From: Faecalibacterium taiwanense
Lineage (GTDB): Bacteria; Bacillota; Clostridia; Oscillospirales; Ruminococcaceae
Reading direction: 5' to 3'
NCBI RefSeq assembly: GCF_036632915.2
Contig: NZ_CP155552.1
Span: forward strand, 2,666,001-2,730,000
DNA length: 64,000 bases
Positions 12,721 through 21,693 of this stretch are shown here, piece by piece. Position 1 is the stretch's first letter. Every line of letters begins with the position of its first letter. The notes under the pieces are model-generated. The model had not been told where the DNA came from and made no database searches. It was given only the letters and a program-made list of their open reading frames with translations. A program made the position numbers and the translations under genes.

Positions 12721-13617
12721 GTGTCAGTCTATCGCGTCAATAAAACCCGTGACTTCACGGTCATGGGCAATACCCACCTGAGAGATAAGAACCTCTCCCT
12801 CAAAGCAGTCGGTCTTCTCTCAAAGATGCTGTCCTTCAACGACGGCTGGCAGTTCTCCACCCGTGGTCTTGCGGCACTCTGCAAGGAAGGTCCCGACGCC
12901 ATACTTTCGGCACTCAAGGAGCTTGAGGAAAACGGCTACCTTGTCCGTCACCGTGGCAGAGATGATAAGGGCAGAATGGTCAGCACGGAGTTCAACATCT
13001 ATGAGATGCCGCAAGCCGGTTTGCCACACAGGGATAATCCACACAGGGAAAATCCCGATGTGGAGAATCCAGACGTGAAGAATCCCCATAGGGAAAATCC
13101 CGCACAAAGAAATACTATCCAAGTAATTACTCAAGAAAGAAATACTCTCTCAAAGAACTATCAATCCATCAATCTTGATGTGATGGACAGGATGGATGAG
13201 CGAAGCGAGTATGAAGAGATTATCAAAGAGAATCTTGACTACAACATTCTCTGTCAGGATCCGAAGTTCGATAAAGACCGCTTCCGGGAGATCATGGACA
13301 TCATGCTGGATGCCGTCTGCTCTACCGCTCCGACCATCCGTATCAATGGCGAGGATATGCCGCAGCAAGTGGTTAAGTCCCGCTTTCTCAAGCTGAATAG
13401 CAGCCACATAGAGTACGTTCTGGAAGCAATGAACAAGAACCCGTCAGACATCCGTAATATCCGGGCGTACCTGTTGACCGCTCTGTATAACGCCTCTCTG
13501 ACGATAGACAATTACTACTCCGCGCTCGTCAATCATGACTTCTACGGGCAGGACAGATCGGCAGGGTCAAAGAAGCCGAAGACCTACGATTATAGCCTTT
13601 GTGAAGACACTCTTTAA
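12721..13617 (+). CDS. repA: Replication initiator, helix-turn-helix + DUF6017-like, of ICE B
   Basis: 298 aa starting at GTG 12721, which follows the antirepressor stop after four bases. The N-terminus (SVYRVNKTRDFTVMGNTHLRDKNL, then SLKAVGLLSKMLSF and GLAALCKEGPDAILSALKEL) is the winged-helix initiator domain common on Firmicutes plasmids and ICEs. A linker follows with a repeated (N)PHRENP/NPDV(E/K)NP motif at about residues 103-127. The C-terminal helical domain (REIMDIMLDAVCSTAPTIRI to IRAYLLTALYNA) matches the one in the ICE A initiator. It probably starts autonomous replication of the excised circle. The weak ribosome site suggests coupling to the gene before it. Confidence 0.8.
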   Translation: MSVYRVNKTRDFTVMGNTHLRDKNLSLKAVGLLSKMLSFNDGWQFSTRGLAALCKEGPDAILSALKELEENGYLVRHRGRDDKGRMVSTEFNIYEMPQAGLPHRDNPHRENPDVENPDVKNPHRENPAQRNTIQVITQERNTLSKNYQSINLDVMDRMDERSEYEEIIKENLDYNILCQDPKFDKDRFREIMDIMLDAVCSTAPTIRINGEDMPQQVVKSRFLKLNSSHIEYVLEAMNKNPSDIRNIRAYLLTALYNASLTIDNYYSALVNHDFYGQDRSAGSKKPKTYDYSLCEDTL

Positions 13618-13634
13618 TGAATACATCGTGAGCA

Positions 13635-13784
13635 ATGCTCGGAAAGGAGGACAGTGTAAATGAAAATCATCTGTCGCCGGATTGTGCCGCCTTAGCTGAG
13701 GCAGCATTCCCTCAATCATTTCAAGGAAAGGAGGTATCACTGCAATGCAGGATGAAGTCAACACCAAAGTTGTTGCAATCATGA
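13635..13784 (+). CDS. Possible 49-aa peptide upstream of pcfB
   Basis: A frame from ATG 13635 (MLGKEDSVNENHLSPDCAAL, then AEAAFPQSFQGKEVSLQCRM) fills the gap between the initiator and pcfB and overlaps pcfB by 40 bases. The composition looks protein-like, but there is no good ribosome site. An alternative 11-residue frame (MKIICRRIVPP) starts at 13661 behind AAAGGAGG. Either could be a leader for pcfB translation; I cannot choose. Confidence 0.25.
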   Translation: MLGKEDSVNENHLSPDCAALAEAAFPQSFQGKEVSLQCRMKSTPKLLQS

Positions 13785-14236
13785 TCAAGGGCGGCAAAAT
13801 CTCAGCCGAGGTGCTGAAAAAGGCACTGGACAAGTTCGTGCAGGAGATTGAGAAGGCGCAGAAGCAGATGCAGCAGCCAAAAACCTATCGCGGCAAGCAG
13901 TCCATCAAGCATCTGATGAGCCAGAACGCCGCCATCTCCAACATCGAAGTGACGGACGGCAACATCAAGTCCTTTGAGCGAACAGCCAGTAAATACGGTC
14001 TGGACTTTGCGCTCAAGAAGGACGTTTCCGTTGAGCCGCCCAGCTATCTTGTCTTCTTCAAGGGACGAGATGTTGATGTTATGACCGCCGCGTTCAAGGA
14101 GTTCTCCGCCAAAACCGTCAAGCAGAAGGAACAGCCGTCCATCCGGCACAAGCTGGATCAGGAGAAAGCCCAGAGCAAGGCACAGCACAAAGAGAAAGTC
14201 AAGGTCAAGACCAAGGATCGGGGTGTGGAGCTGTGA
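13745..14236 (+). CDS. pcfB: PcfB-family (DUF3801) relaxosome/coupling accessory protein of ICE B
   Basis: 163 aa, ATG 13745, AAAGGAGG upstream. DUF3801 features are KISAEVLKKALDKFVQEIEK, KTYRGKQSIKHLMSQNAAIS, IKSFERTASKYGLDF and PPSYLVFFKGRDVDVM. The C-terminus is strongly basic (AQHKEKVKVKTKDRGVEL). In pCF10 and Tn1549-like systems PcfB links the relaxase-DNA complex to the VirD4 receptor. The stop overlaps the next start as GTGA, so pcfB and virD4 are translationally coupled. Confidence 0.85.
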   Translation: MQDEVNTKVVAIMIKGGKISAEVLKKALDKFVQEIEKAQKQMQQPKTYRGKQSIKHLMSQNAAISNIEVTDGNIKSFERTASKYGLDFALKKDVSVEPPSYLVFFKGRDVDVMTAAFKEFSAKTVKQKEQPSIRHKLDQEKAQSKAQHKEKVKVKTKDRGVEL

Positions 14237-16001
14237 ACAAACCCGATATGAAGAAGCTCATTCTTCTGAACCTTCCGTATGTCTTCGCCTTCTACTTTGC
14301 GGATAAGATTGCCGCCGTATTTCGTCTCGCTCCCGGCACAGAGTTCATCGACAAGCTGACAAACGGCTTTGCCGTGTTCGGCACTGCCTTTGCAAATCCG
14401 CTTCCCAGCTTTCATCCCGTCGATCTGCTCGTCGGTCTGGTTGCCGGTGCGCTGCTCAAGCTGGCGGTCTATGTCAAGGGCAAGAACCGCAAGAAGTTCC
14501 GGCAGGGCGAAGAATACGGATCTGCACGATGGGGTAAGCCGGAGGACATCAAGCCGTACATGGACCCGGAGTTCTCGAACAACGTCATTCTGACGCAGAC
14601 GGAGTTCCTGACCATGAACAGCCGTCCAAAGCAGCCGAAATACGCCCGCAACAAGAACATCCTTGTCATCGGCGGTTCCGGCTCAGGCAAGACGCGCTTT
14701 TTGTAAAACCAAATCTGATGCAGATGCACAGTTCATACGTTGTCACCGACCCGAAGGGTACGGTGCTGGTGGAGTGCGGCAAGATGCTCGAAAAGGGCGG
14801 CTATGTCATCAAGTCGCTGAACACCATCAATTTCCGGAAATCCATGCACTACAACCCTTTCAGCTACATCCGCAGTGAGAAGGACATCCTCAAGCTGGTC
14901 AATACGATCATCGTCAATACGAAGGGAGACGGCGATAAGTCTGGCGAAGATTTCTGGGTCAAGGCGGAAAAGCTCTACTACACAGCTCTCATCGGCTACA
15001 TCTGGTACGAGGCACCCGACCACGAGAAAAACTTTACTACTCTGCTCGAAATGATCAATGCCTCGGAAGCCAGAGAGGACGATGAGACCTTCAAGAACCC
15101 CGTGGATGTCATGTTCGACGAGCTGGAAGCCCGCGACCCTGACCACTTTGCGGTCAAGCAATACCGCAAATACAAGCTGGCGGCGGGCAAAACCGCCAAG
15201 TCGATTTTGATTTCCTGCGGTGCAAGGCTTGCGCCCTTCGACATTGCAGAGCTGCGGGAGCTGATGAGCTACGATGAGATGGAACTGGACACCATCGGAG
15301 ACCGGAAGACGGCGCTGTTCGTCATTATTTCCGATACCGATGACACCTTCAATTTCGTCGTGGCGATCATGTATTCTCAGCTCTTCAACCTTCTCTGCGA
15401 CAAAGCAGATGACGTTTACAACGGACGGCTTCCCGTCCATGTTCGCTGTCTGCTGGACGAGTTTGCGAACATCGGTCAAATCCCGAAGTTTGATAAGCTC
15501 ATCGCAACCATCCGAAGCCGGGAAATCTCGGCGTCAATCATCTTGCAGTCCCAGTCTCAGCTCAAGACCATCTACAAGGATGCGGCAGACACCATCACAG
15601 GCAACTGCGACTGCACACTTTTTCTTGGCGGCAAGGAAAAATCCACGCTCAAGGAAATCAGCGAGGTGCTGGGCAAGGAGACAATCGACCTTTACAACAC
15701 CTCGGAAACCCGATCCAACAACAACTCCTATGGCTTGAATTATCAGAAGACCGGCAAGGAGCTGATGTCTCAGGATGAGATCGCCGTCATGGACGGAGCC
15801 AAGTGTATTTTACAGCTTCGAGGCGTGAGACCTTTTCTCAGTAACAAATACGACATCACGAAGCATCCAAAGTACCGGCAGCTCTCCGACTATAACAAGC
15901 GGAACGCCTTTGACATCGAGAAGTACCGGCAGCACAAGCTGGTAGTCAAGCCCGATGACACATTCGACCTCTATGATATGGGCGAGGTCGAAGCGGATTA
16001 A
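14233..16001 (+). CDS. virD4: VirD4/TcpA type IV coupling protein of ICE B, frameshifted as sequenced
   Basis: The start GTG 14233 overlaps the pcfB stop. The N-terminal part has two membrane segments, EEYGSARWGKPEDIKPYMD and Walker A GGSGSGKTRF near residue 146. The frame then ends at a TAA because the T-run 14698-14702 is one base short. One added T gives FFVKPNLMQMHSSYVVTDPK and continues into the long second frame with Walker B LLDEFANIG (about 408) and CDCTLFLGGKEKSTLKEIS, for a total of 589 aa. This ATPase receives the relaxase-bound strand and feeds it to the channel. It is followed by a strong terminator. Confidence 0.88.
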
Positions 16002-16077
16002 AGCCCCGTCGCTGCACTGCGCAGTGGGTAAAGCCTGATGGCTCCCAAAGCAGAACAGCGACGGGGCTTCTTTTTTT
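16001..16077 (+). terminator. Strong rho-independent terminator after virD4
   Basis: A perfect 14-base stem, AAGCCCCGTCGCTG (16001-16014) with CAGCGACGGGGCTT (16056-16069), is followed by seven T. A smaller ACTGCGCAGT palindrome lies in the loop. It separates the coupling-protein unit from the channel operon. Confidence 0.85.
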
Positions 16078-16132
16078 ATGCCCATTTTCAAAAACACACA
16101 ACCAATCTTTTTCAAATCAAGGAGGAAAATCT

Positions 16133-16348
16133 ATGGCTTTCATCAATCAGGCTGTCACAGTTCTTCAGACGCTCGTTATCGCCCTCGGCGCAGGTCTCGC
16201 AGTGTGGGGTGTTGTCAACCTCATGGAAGGCTACGGCAACGACAACCCCGGCGCCAAGTCTCAGGGCATCAAGCAGCTCATGGCTGGCGGCGGTGTGGTG
16301 CTGATCGGCACGACCCTCATCCCCCTGCTCTCCGGTTTGTTCGGCTAA
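16133..16348 (+). CDS. Maff-2 family membrane protein (VirB2/pilin-like)
   Basis: 71 aa with AAGGAGG seven bases upstream. Two hydrophobic helices (VLQTLVIALGAGLAVWGVVN and MAGGGVVLIGTTLIPLLSGL) flank a polar loop, EGYGNDNPGAKSQGIK. This is the Maff-2 pattern, always found between VirD4 and the VirB6-like gene on Tn1549-type ICEs. Size and topology resemble VirB2 pilins, so a role as a channel or pilus subunit is plausible but unproven. It is the first gene of the channel operon. Confidence 0.85.
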   Translation: MAFINQAVTVLQTLVIALGAGLAVWGVVNLMEGYGNDNPGAKSQGIKQLMAGGGVVLIGTTLIPLLSGLFG

Positions 16349-16387
16349 TCCACGGCAAGCCCAGCTTAACCGAAGGGTGGTGAAATA

Positions 16388-17257
16388 TTGGGCAGCATTT
16401 TAGAAAAGATCGAACAGGCTCTCAAGGATATGCTGATCGGATGGATCGAGAGCAACCTGACCAATATGTTCACCGATGTCAACGAGAAGGTAGGAACGAT
16501 TGCCGCCGAGGTCGGGCAAACTCCGTCCGGCTGGAACGGCGGCGTGTACCAGATGATCCGGGGACTATCCGAAAACGTGATAGTCCCCATCGCTGGTATC
16601 ATCATCACCTTCGTTTTGTGCTACGAGCTGATTTCCATGATCACCGAGAAAAACAACCTTCACGATATGGACACTTGGATGTTCTTCAAGTGGTTTTTCA
16701 AGGCGGCTGTGGCGATCTATCTCGTGACGCACACGTTTGACATCGTGATGGCAGTATTCGACATCGGGCAGAACGTTGTTTCCGGTGCAGCAGGAGTAAT
16801 CCACGGCAACACCAGCATTGATATTGATTCGACGATTGCGCAGATGCGTACCGGCATGGAGAACATGGGCGTAGGAGAACTGCTCGGTCTGTCAATAGAA
16901 ACGCTTCTGATCAGCCTGTGCCTCAAAATCATGGCGATCCTCATTACGGTTATTCTCTACGGACGCATGATTGAGATTTACTGCACCGTGAGCATCGCGC
17001 CTATTCCCATCGCAACCATGAGCAACCGCGAATGGGGCAGCATCGGCACGAACTATCTGAAAGGCTTGTTCGCTCTGGCATTTCAGGGATTTCTCATCAT
17101 GGTCTGCGTCGGCATCTATGCAGTGCTGATCAACGGCATGATCATCGCAGACAACATTCATTCGGCTCTGTTCTCTGTGGCAGCGTACACGGTTATTCTG
17201 TGCTTCTCGCTGTTCAAGACCGGAAGCCTCGCAAAATCCATTTTCCATGCGCACTAA
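16388..17257 (+). CDS. VirB6/TrbL-like polytopic channel protein
   Basis: 289 aa from TTG 16388, with GAAGGGTGG upstream. After an amphipathic N-terminus come about six membrane helices (VIVPIAGIIITFVLCYELI, FFKAAVAIYLVTHTFDIVM, LSIETLLISLCLKIMAILIT, GLFALAFQGFLIMVCVGIY, FSVAAYTVILCFSLF). The conserved TVSIAPIPIATMSNREWGS loop is shared by this ICE family. By position and topology it is the inner-membrane channel scaffold. Similar proteins are annotated as CD0411-like or conjugal transfer proteins. Confidence 0.8.
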   Translation: MGSILEKIEQALKDMLIGWIESNLTNMFTDVNEKVGTIAAEVGQTPSGWNGGVYQMIRGLSENVIVPIAGIIITFVLCYELISMITEKNNLHDMDTWMFFKWFFKAAVAIYLVTHTFDIVMAVFDIGQNVVSGAAGVIHGNTSIDIDSTIAQMRTGMENMGVGELLGLSIETLLISLCLKIMAILITVILYGRMIEIYCTVSIAPIPIATMSNREWGSIGTNYLKGLFALAFQGFLIMVCVGIYAVLINGMIIADNIHSALFSVAAYTVILCFSLFKTGSLAKSIFHAH

Positions 17258-17270
17258 GGAGGTCGGCAGC

Positions 17271-17840
17271 ATGAAGAAGTACAGCATCATCTACGCCGAT
17301 CCCCCTTGGGCGTATCGGACTTACTCCAAGAAGGGACAGGGACGGTCGGCAGAAAGCCATTATCCGACGATGTGCATTGAAGACATCAAGGCACTTCCGG
17401 TTGGCGAACTGGCTGCGAAGGACTGCGCTCTGTTCCTCTGGATCACGTTCCCGTGCCTCTGTGAAGCACTCGAAGTGCTGACGGCATGGGGCTTTTCCTA
17501 TAAGACCGTGGCTTTTGTATGGGTGAAGCAAAACCGCAGGAACGATGACCTCTTCACCGGCATGGGGTATTGGACAAGGGCAAACGCGGAAATCTGCATC
17601 CTTGCCACAAAGGGACACCCGAAGCGAGTTGACGCCGGTGTGCGTCAGGTCATCCTCAGCCACATCGAAGAGCATTCCAAAAAGCCGGATGAAGCGCGAG
17701 AGCGCATTGTTCGGCTCATGGGAGACCTTCCCCGCGTAGAGCTTTTTGCCCGTCAATCTCCCGAAGGCTGGGACGTTTGGGGCAACGAGGTCGAATGCAC
17801 GGCTCATCTTCCTATGGAGGAAACACCATGCTGCGGCTAA
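17271..17840 (+). CDS. MT-A70 family adenine methyltransferase
   Basis: 189 aa, ATG 17271 after AAGGAGGT. The catalytic DPPW is at residues 10-13 (IIYADPPWAYRT). Further family features are YPTMCIEDIKALPV, LFLWITFPCLCEALEVLTAW, FVWVKQNR and the C-terminal KPDEARERIVRLMGD...ELFARQ. This family methylates adenine N6. On an ICE it would mark the element's DNA against host restriction or alter regulation. Its place inside the channel operon, between VirB6- and VirB3-like genes, is typical of such cargo insertions. Confidence 0.88.
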   Translation: MKKYSIIYADPPWAYRTYSKKGQGRSAESHYPTMCIEDIKALPVGELAAKDCALFLWITFPCLCEALEVLTAWGFSYKTVAFVWVKQNRRNDDLFTGMGYWTRANAEICILATKGHPKRVDAGVRQVILSHIEEHSKKPDEARERIVRLMGDLPRVELFARQSPEGWDVWGNEVECTAHLPMEETPCCG

Positions 17841-18316
17841 GACCCATCTCTCTTCGAGACGCCAACGAGTATGTCCGGCAGCATCACCGGCATCACAAGC
17901 CGGTTGCCGGTCACAAGTTTTCCATCGGCTGTGAAGCAGGCGGTGAGCTGGTCGGCGTGATCATCGCCGGGCGTCCCGTCAGCCGGTATCTGGATGACGG
18001 CTTCACATTGGAGGTTACAAGGCTATGCACCAACGGAGAGAAGAACGCTTGCAGCTTTCTCTACGGCGCGGCGGCAAGAGCTGCTGCGGCTATGGGCTAT
18101 AAGCGCATCATCACCTACACACTGGAAAGTGAAAACGGTGCAAGCCTTCGGGCTTCCGGCTGGATCTGTCAAGGCAAAGCGGGTGGGCTTCGCTGGACGG
18201 GCAAGCGTCAACCGAAGGAGGATCAATATCCCGCACAAATGAAGCTGCGCTATGAAAAGCAGCTTAGAAAGGAGGAAACAGTCAATGGCATTTGTTCCGG
18301 TCCCGAAGGATCTTAA
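17828..18316 (+). CDS. XF1762-family, acetyltransferase-like protein
   Basis: 162 aa starting at ATG 17828 (MLRLRPISLRDANEYVRQHH), with GGAGGA ahead and overlapping the methyltransferase by 13 bases. The body (GCEAGGELVGVIIAGRPVSR, TLEVTRLCTNGEKNACSFLY, GAAARAAAAMGYKRIITYT, ENGASLRASGW) has the layout of a GNAT-like fold and matches the XF1762 proteins of phages and ICEs. Their substrate is unknown. The last 30 bases overlap the PrgI gene, so translation is probably coupled. Confidence 0.8.
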   Translation: MLRLRPISLRDANEYVRQHHRHHKPVAGHKFSIGCEAGGELVGVIIAGRPVSRYLDDGFTLEVTRLCTNGEKNACSFLYGAAARAAAAMGYKRIITYTLESENGASLRASGWICQGKAGGLRWTGKRQPKEDQYPAQMKLRYEKQLRKEETVNGICSGPEGS

Positions 18317-18665
18317 CCGCGTCAAAACGAAGGTCATGTTCAACCTGACCAAGCGGCAGCTCATTTGTTTTTCCGTCGCTGCGGCAGTCGGCGTCCCGAT
18401 CTTCTTTCTGGCGAAGGCACATCTCGACTTGTCTACGGCGGCAATGCTGATGGTGGTTATCATGCTCCCGTTTATCTTCTTCGCGCTTTACGAGAAGGAC
18501 GGTCAGCCCGCCGAAAAGTATCTGTACCACATCGTACAGTCCATGTTCATCCGGGACAAGGTGCGTCCCTATCGCACAAACAATCTCTACGCTGAAATTC
18601 AGCAGAAAATCAAAGAACAGGAGGAATTGCAGCTTGAACAACAGCACAGCAAAGGCAAAGCCTAA
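18285..18665 (+). CDS. PrgI family protein (VirB3-like)
   Basis: 126 aa, ATG 18285, ribosome site AAAGGAGG. The opening FVPVPKDLNRVKTKVMFNLT, then RQLICFSVAAAVGVPIFFL and a second helix AAMLMVVIMLPFIFFALYEK, are diagnostic of PrgI. These two-helix inner-membrane proteins sit next to VirB4 and are the Gram-positive counterpart of VirB3. It overlaps the VirB4 gene, whose TTG start lies inside its coding end. Confidence 0.88.
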   Translation: MAFVPVPKDLNRVKTKVMFNLTKRQLICFSVAAAVGVPIFFLAKAHLDLSTAAMLMVVIMLPFIFFALYEKDGQPAEKYLYHIVQSMFIRDKVRPYRTNNLYAEIQQKIKEQEELQLEQQHSKGKA

Positions 18666-21066
18666 GATGACGGTCAAAAACGGCGTCGTTTACGGCGACG
18701 CCCTTTCCGCTCAGGAAAAGAAGCGGATCGTCATGCAGAAGAAAAAGGACAGGAAGGCAAAGAAAGTCCGCAAGTCCGCCCAGCAGACCATCCCCTATGT
18801 GGAGATGTGCCGCGACGGTATCTGCAAGGTGAACAGCCGCCTCTACACGAAGTCCATCGCCTTTGAGGACATCAACTACCAGCTTGCGCAGAACGAGGAC
18901 AAAACCGCCATCTTTGAGAACTGGTGCGACTTTCTGAACTACTTCGACAGCTCGATTTTCGTCCAGCTCTCCTTCATCAATCAGAAGGCAAGTCTCAATG
19001 AGTTCCGCAAGCGCATCAACATTCCGGCACAGGAGGACGCCTTCAACGACATCCGCTCCGAGTATTCCGGTATGCTGCAAAGCCAGCTCACCAAGGGCAA
19101 CAACGGACTGGTCAAGAAGAAGTACATCACCTTCGGCATTGAGGCAGACTCACTCCGCACCGCAAAGCCGAAGCTCGAACGCATTGAAACCGACATTCTC
19201 AACAACTTCAAAACCCTTGGTGTGAGAACCGAACCGCTGTCCGGCTATGAGCGGCTGAAAGTGCTTCATGATGTATTCAACATGGACACCAATGAGCCGT
19301 TCCGCTTTTCCTTCGATATGGTTGCCCGAACGGGACTCAGAACAAAGGATTTCATCGCGCCCACTTCCTTTGACTTCCGTGAGGGCAAGTGCTTCAAGAT
19401 GGGCAAAACCATCGGCGCGGTGAGCTTCCTGCAAATCCTCGCGCCGGAACTCAATGACCGTATGCTTGCCGACTTCCTTGAGATGGACAGCAACATCACG
19501 GTCAATTTTCATATCCGGACGATTGACCAGGCGAAGGCAATCAAGAGCATCAAGTCGAAGATCACCGACCTCGACAAAATGAAGATCGAGGAACAGAAAA
19601 AAGCAGTCCGCTCCGGCTACGATATGGACATCATCCCGTCCGATCTCGCCACCTTCGGCGGTGAGGCAAAGCGTCTGTTGCAGGATCTCCAGACCCGCAA
19701 TGAGAGACTGTTCCTTGTGACTATCCTCATCATGAACACGGCAACCAATCGCCAGAAGCTCGAAAACGCGGTATTCCAGACCGCTGCCATTGCCCAAAAG
19801 TATAACTGTGCGCTCAAGCGTCTTGACTTCCAGCAGGAAGAGGGGCTGATGTCCTCTCTGCCTATCGGCGTCAATCAGGTGGAGATCGAACGCGGACTGA
19901 CCACTTCCAGCACGGCGGTTTTCGTGCCGTTCACCACGCAGGAGCTTTTTCAGGGCGGCGAAGCTCTCTACTACGGGCTGAACGCACTGTCCAACAACAT
20001 GATCATGGTGGACCGCAAGCAGCTCAAGAACCCCAACGGGCTGATCTTGGGTACGCCCGGTTCCGGCAAATCCTTCTCCGCCAAGCGCGAAATGACGAAC
20101 GCCTTCCTCATCACGGAGGATGACATCATCGTCTGCGACCCCGAAGCCGAGTATTTCCCTCTTGTGCAGAAGCTCGGTGGTCAGGTCATCCGCATTTCGC
20201 CGGTCAGCACGGACTACATCAATCCGCTGGACATCAACACGAACTACTCCGAAGAGGAAAACCCGCTGACGCTGAAATCCGACTTCATCCTCTCCATGTG
20301 TGAGCTGATTGTCGGCGGCAAGGACGGCTTGCAGCCGGTTGAGAAGACCATCATTGACCGCAGCGTCCGCATGGTCTATCAGGAGTTCCTTGCAGACCCC
20401 AAGCCGGAGAAAATGCCGATCCTCGAAGACCTCTACAACATTCTGAGAAATCAGAAGGAACCGGAGGCACAGCGCATCGCAACTGCCCTTGAAATCTATG
20501 TTCACGGCTCTCTGAATGTCTTCAATCACAGAACGAATGTGGATGTCAACAATCGCTTCGTCTGCTATGACATCCGCGAACTCGGCAAGCAGCTCAAGAA
20601 GCTCGGTATGCTGATTGTGCAGGATCAGGTTTGGAACAGAGTTACCATCAACCGCGCCCAGCACAAGGCAACTCGCTACTACATGGACGAGTTCCACCTT
20701 TTGCTGAAAGAGGAACAGACCGCCGCATACAGCGTGGAAATCTGGAAGCGTTTCAGAAAATGGGGCGGCATTCCGACCGGCATTACCCAGAACGTCAAGG
20801 ATCTGCTTGCGTCCCGCGAGGTGGAGAACATCTTTGAAAACTCGGATTTTGTCTACCTTCTGAATCAGGCATCCGGAGACCGGCAGATTCTCTCGAAGGC
20901 GTTGAATATCTCGCCCAGCCAGCAGAACTACATCACCAATTCCAATGCCGGTGAGGGGCTGATCTTCTATGGCTCGACCATCGTTCCCTTCAAGGACGAT
21001 TTCCCGAAGGACACCCAGCTTTACCGCATCATGACCACCCGCTTAGAAGAAACCGTACAGAACTGA
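18634..21066 (+). CDS. virB4: VirB4-like conjugation ATPase
   Basis: 810 aa. TTG 18634 is spaced nine bases from AGGAGG inside prgI. The N-terminal half is a TraC/VirB4 domain (FEDINYQLAQNEDKTAIFEN, then VQLSFINQKASLNEFRKRI). The C-terminal RecA-like ATPase has Walker A GTPGSGKSFSAKREM near 475, Walker B YYMDEFHLLL near 683, and GGIPTGITQNVKDLL. It powers assembly of the channel and substrate transfer. It is intact and the most conserved gene of the ICE. Confidence 0.93.
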   Translation: MNNSTAKAKPKMTVKNGVVYGDALSAQEKKRIVMQKKKDRKAKKVRKSAQQTIPYVEMCRDGICKVNSRLYTKSIAFEDINYQLAQNEDKTAIFENWCDFLNYFDSSIFVQLSFINQKASLNEFRKRINIPAQEDAFNDIRSEYSGMLQSQLTKGNNGLVKKKYITFGIEADSLRTAKPKLERIETDILNNFKTLGVRTEPLSGYERLKVLHDVFNMDTNEPFRFSFDMVARTGLRTKDFIAPTSFDFREGKCFKMGKTIGAVSFLQILAPELNDRMLADFLEMDSNITVNFHIRTIDQAKAIKSIKSKITDLDKMKIEEQKKAVRSGYDMDIIPSDLATFGGEAKRLLQDLQTRNERLFLVTILIMNTATNRQKLENAVFQTAAIAQKYNCALKRLDFQQEEGLMSSLPIGVNQVEIERGLTTSSTAVFVPFTTQELFQGGEALYYGLNALSNNMIMVDRKQLKNPNGLILGTPGSGKSFSAKREMTNAFLITEDDIIVCDPEAEYFPLVQKLGGQVIRISPVSTDYINPLDINTNYSEEENPLTLKSDFILSMCELIVGGKDGLQPVEKTIIDRSVRMVYQEFLADPKPEKMPILEDLYNILRNQKEPEAQRIATALEIYVHGSLNVFNHRTNVDVNNRFVCYDIRELGKQLKKLGMLIVQDQVWNRVTINRAQHKATRYYMDEFHLLLKEEQTAAYSVEIWKRFRKWGGIPTGITQNVKDLLASREVENIFENSDFVYLLNQASGDRQILSKALNISPSQQNYITNSNAGEGLIFYGSTIVPFKDDFPKDTQLYRIMTTRLEETVQN

Positions 21067-21083
21067 TAGGAGGATTTTTGAAT

Positions 21084-21659
21084 ATGAACAACAAGATGAT
21101 TACCATTCCCTATGCGGACGCTATCGAATACGGAGAGAACACCTCCGCGCTGTTTAAGGCTCTGTGGGAGCTGACCGATCTGATCCGACTGGAAAGCGAC
21201 CTCAAGAAGCATCACCGCGCCTACCTCCATGTGAGGGAGGACATCGACGAAAAGGTCAAGGAAGCGCGTCAGATTATGACCAAAGTATCTGTGGATATGA
21301 TTGGTTTCTACCTCAATGTTGATGTTTCTGAGTGCAGCAACAGCGATGAGAATACCCCTTTCGTTGACGCGGGTGATGATGAAACCGTATCTATCCCCAA
21401 GGACAAGTATGAGCTGATGATCGACGATTTGCTCACGATGTCCGAAATCATCCAGTGCGTTGCGGATATGCGCACGCAGGATGTGAAGGCAATCCGCGAG
21501 TTCGGCAAGTTCGTTCCCGCCTTCGCTGCCTTTGAGAAGAACCGCCTGAGCCTCTATCGTGAGGCGGCGAAGGAAGCCGAGGAAATCTTTGACCGTTGGG
21601 CGGACGAGATTGACGATTTCGACGAGGACTACGAGCCGGACGAGTTCTTCTCTGACTGA
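21084..21659 (+). CDS. Acidic protein of unknown function in the transfer operon
   Basis: 191 aa. ATG 21084 is spaced ten bases from AGGAGG; a TTG at 21078 is closer but less likely. It has helix-rich segments (LFKALWELTDLIRLESDLKK, DIDEKVKEARQIMTKVSV) and an extremely acidic tail (WADEIDDFDEDYEPDEFF). No family is recognised. It lies between virB4 and the second methyltransferase, in the same operon, so it could be a transfer accessory protein. Confidence 0.65.
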   Translation: MNNKMITIPYADAIEYGENTSALFKALWELTDLIRLESDLKKHHRAYLHVREDIDEKVKEARQIMTKVSVDMIGFYLNVDVSECSNSDENTPFVDAGDDETVSIPKDKYELMIDDLLTMSEIIQCVADMRTQDVKAIREFGKFVPAFAAFEKNRLSLYREAAKEAEEIFDRWADEIDDFDEDYEPDEFFSD

Positions 21660-21693
21660 GCCGTCCGGCTCTCAAAGGAAGGAGCTGATACCC

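Noticed and set aside
19150-20697. 515-codon open frame opposite virB4
   Set aside because: It lies antisense to conserved ATPase motifs and shows no domains or ribosome site.
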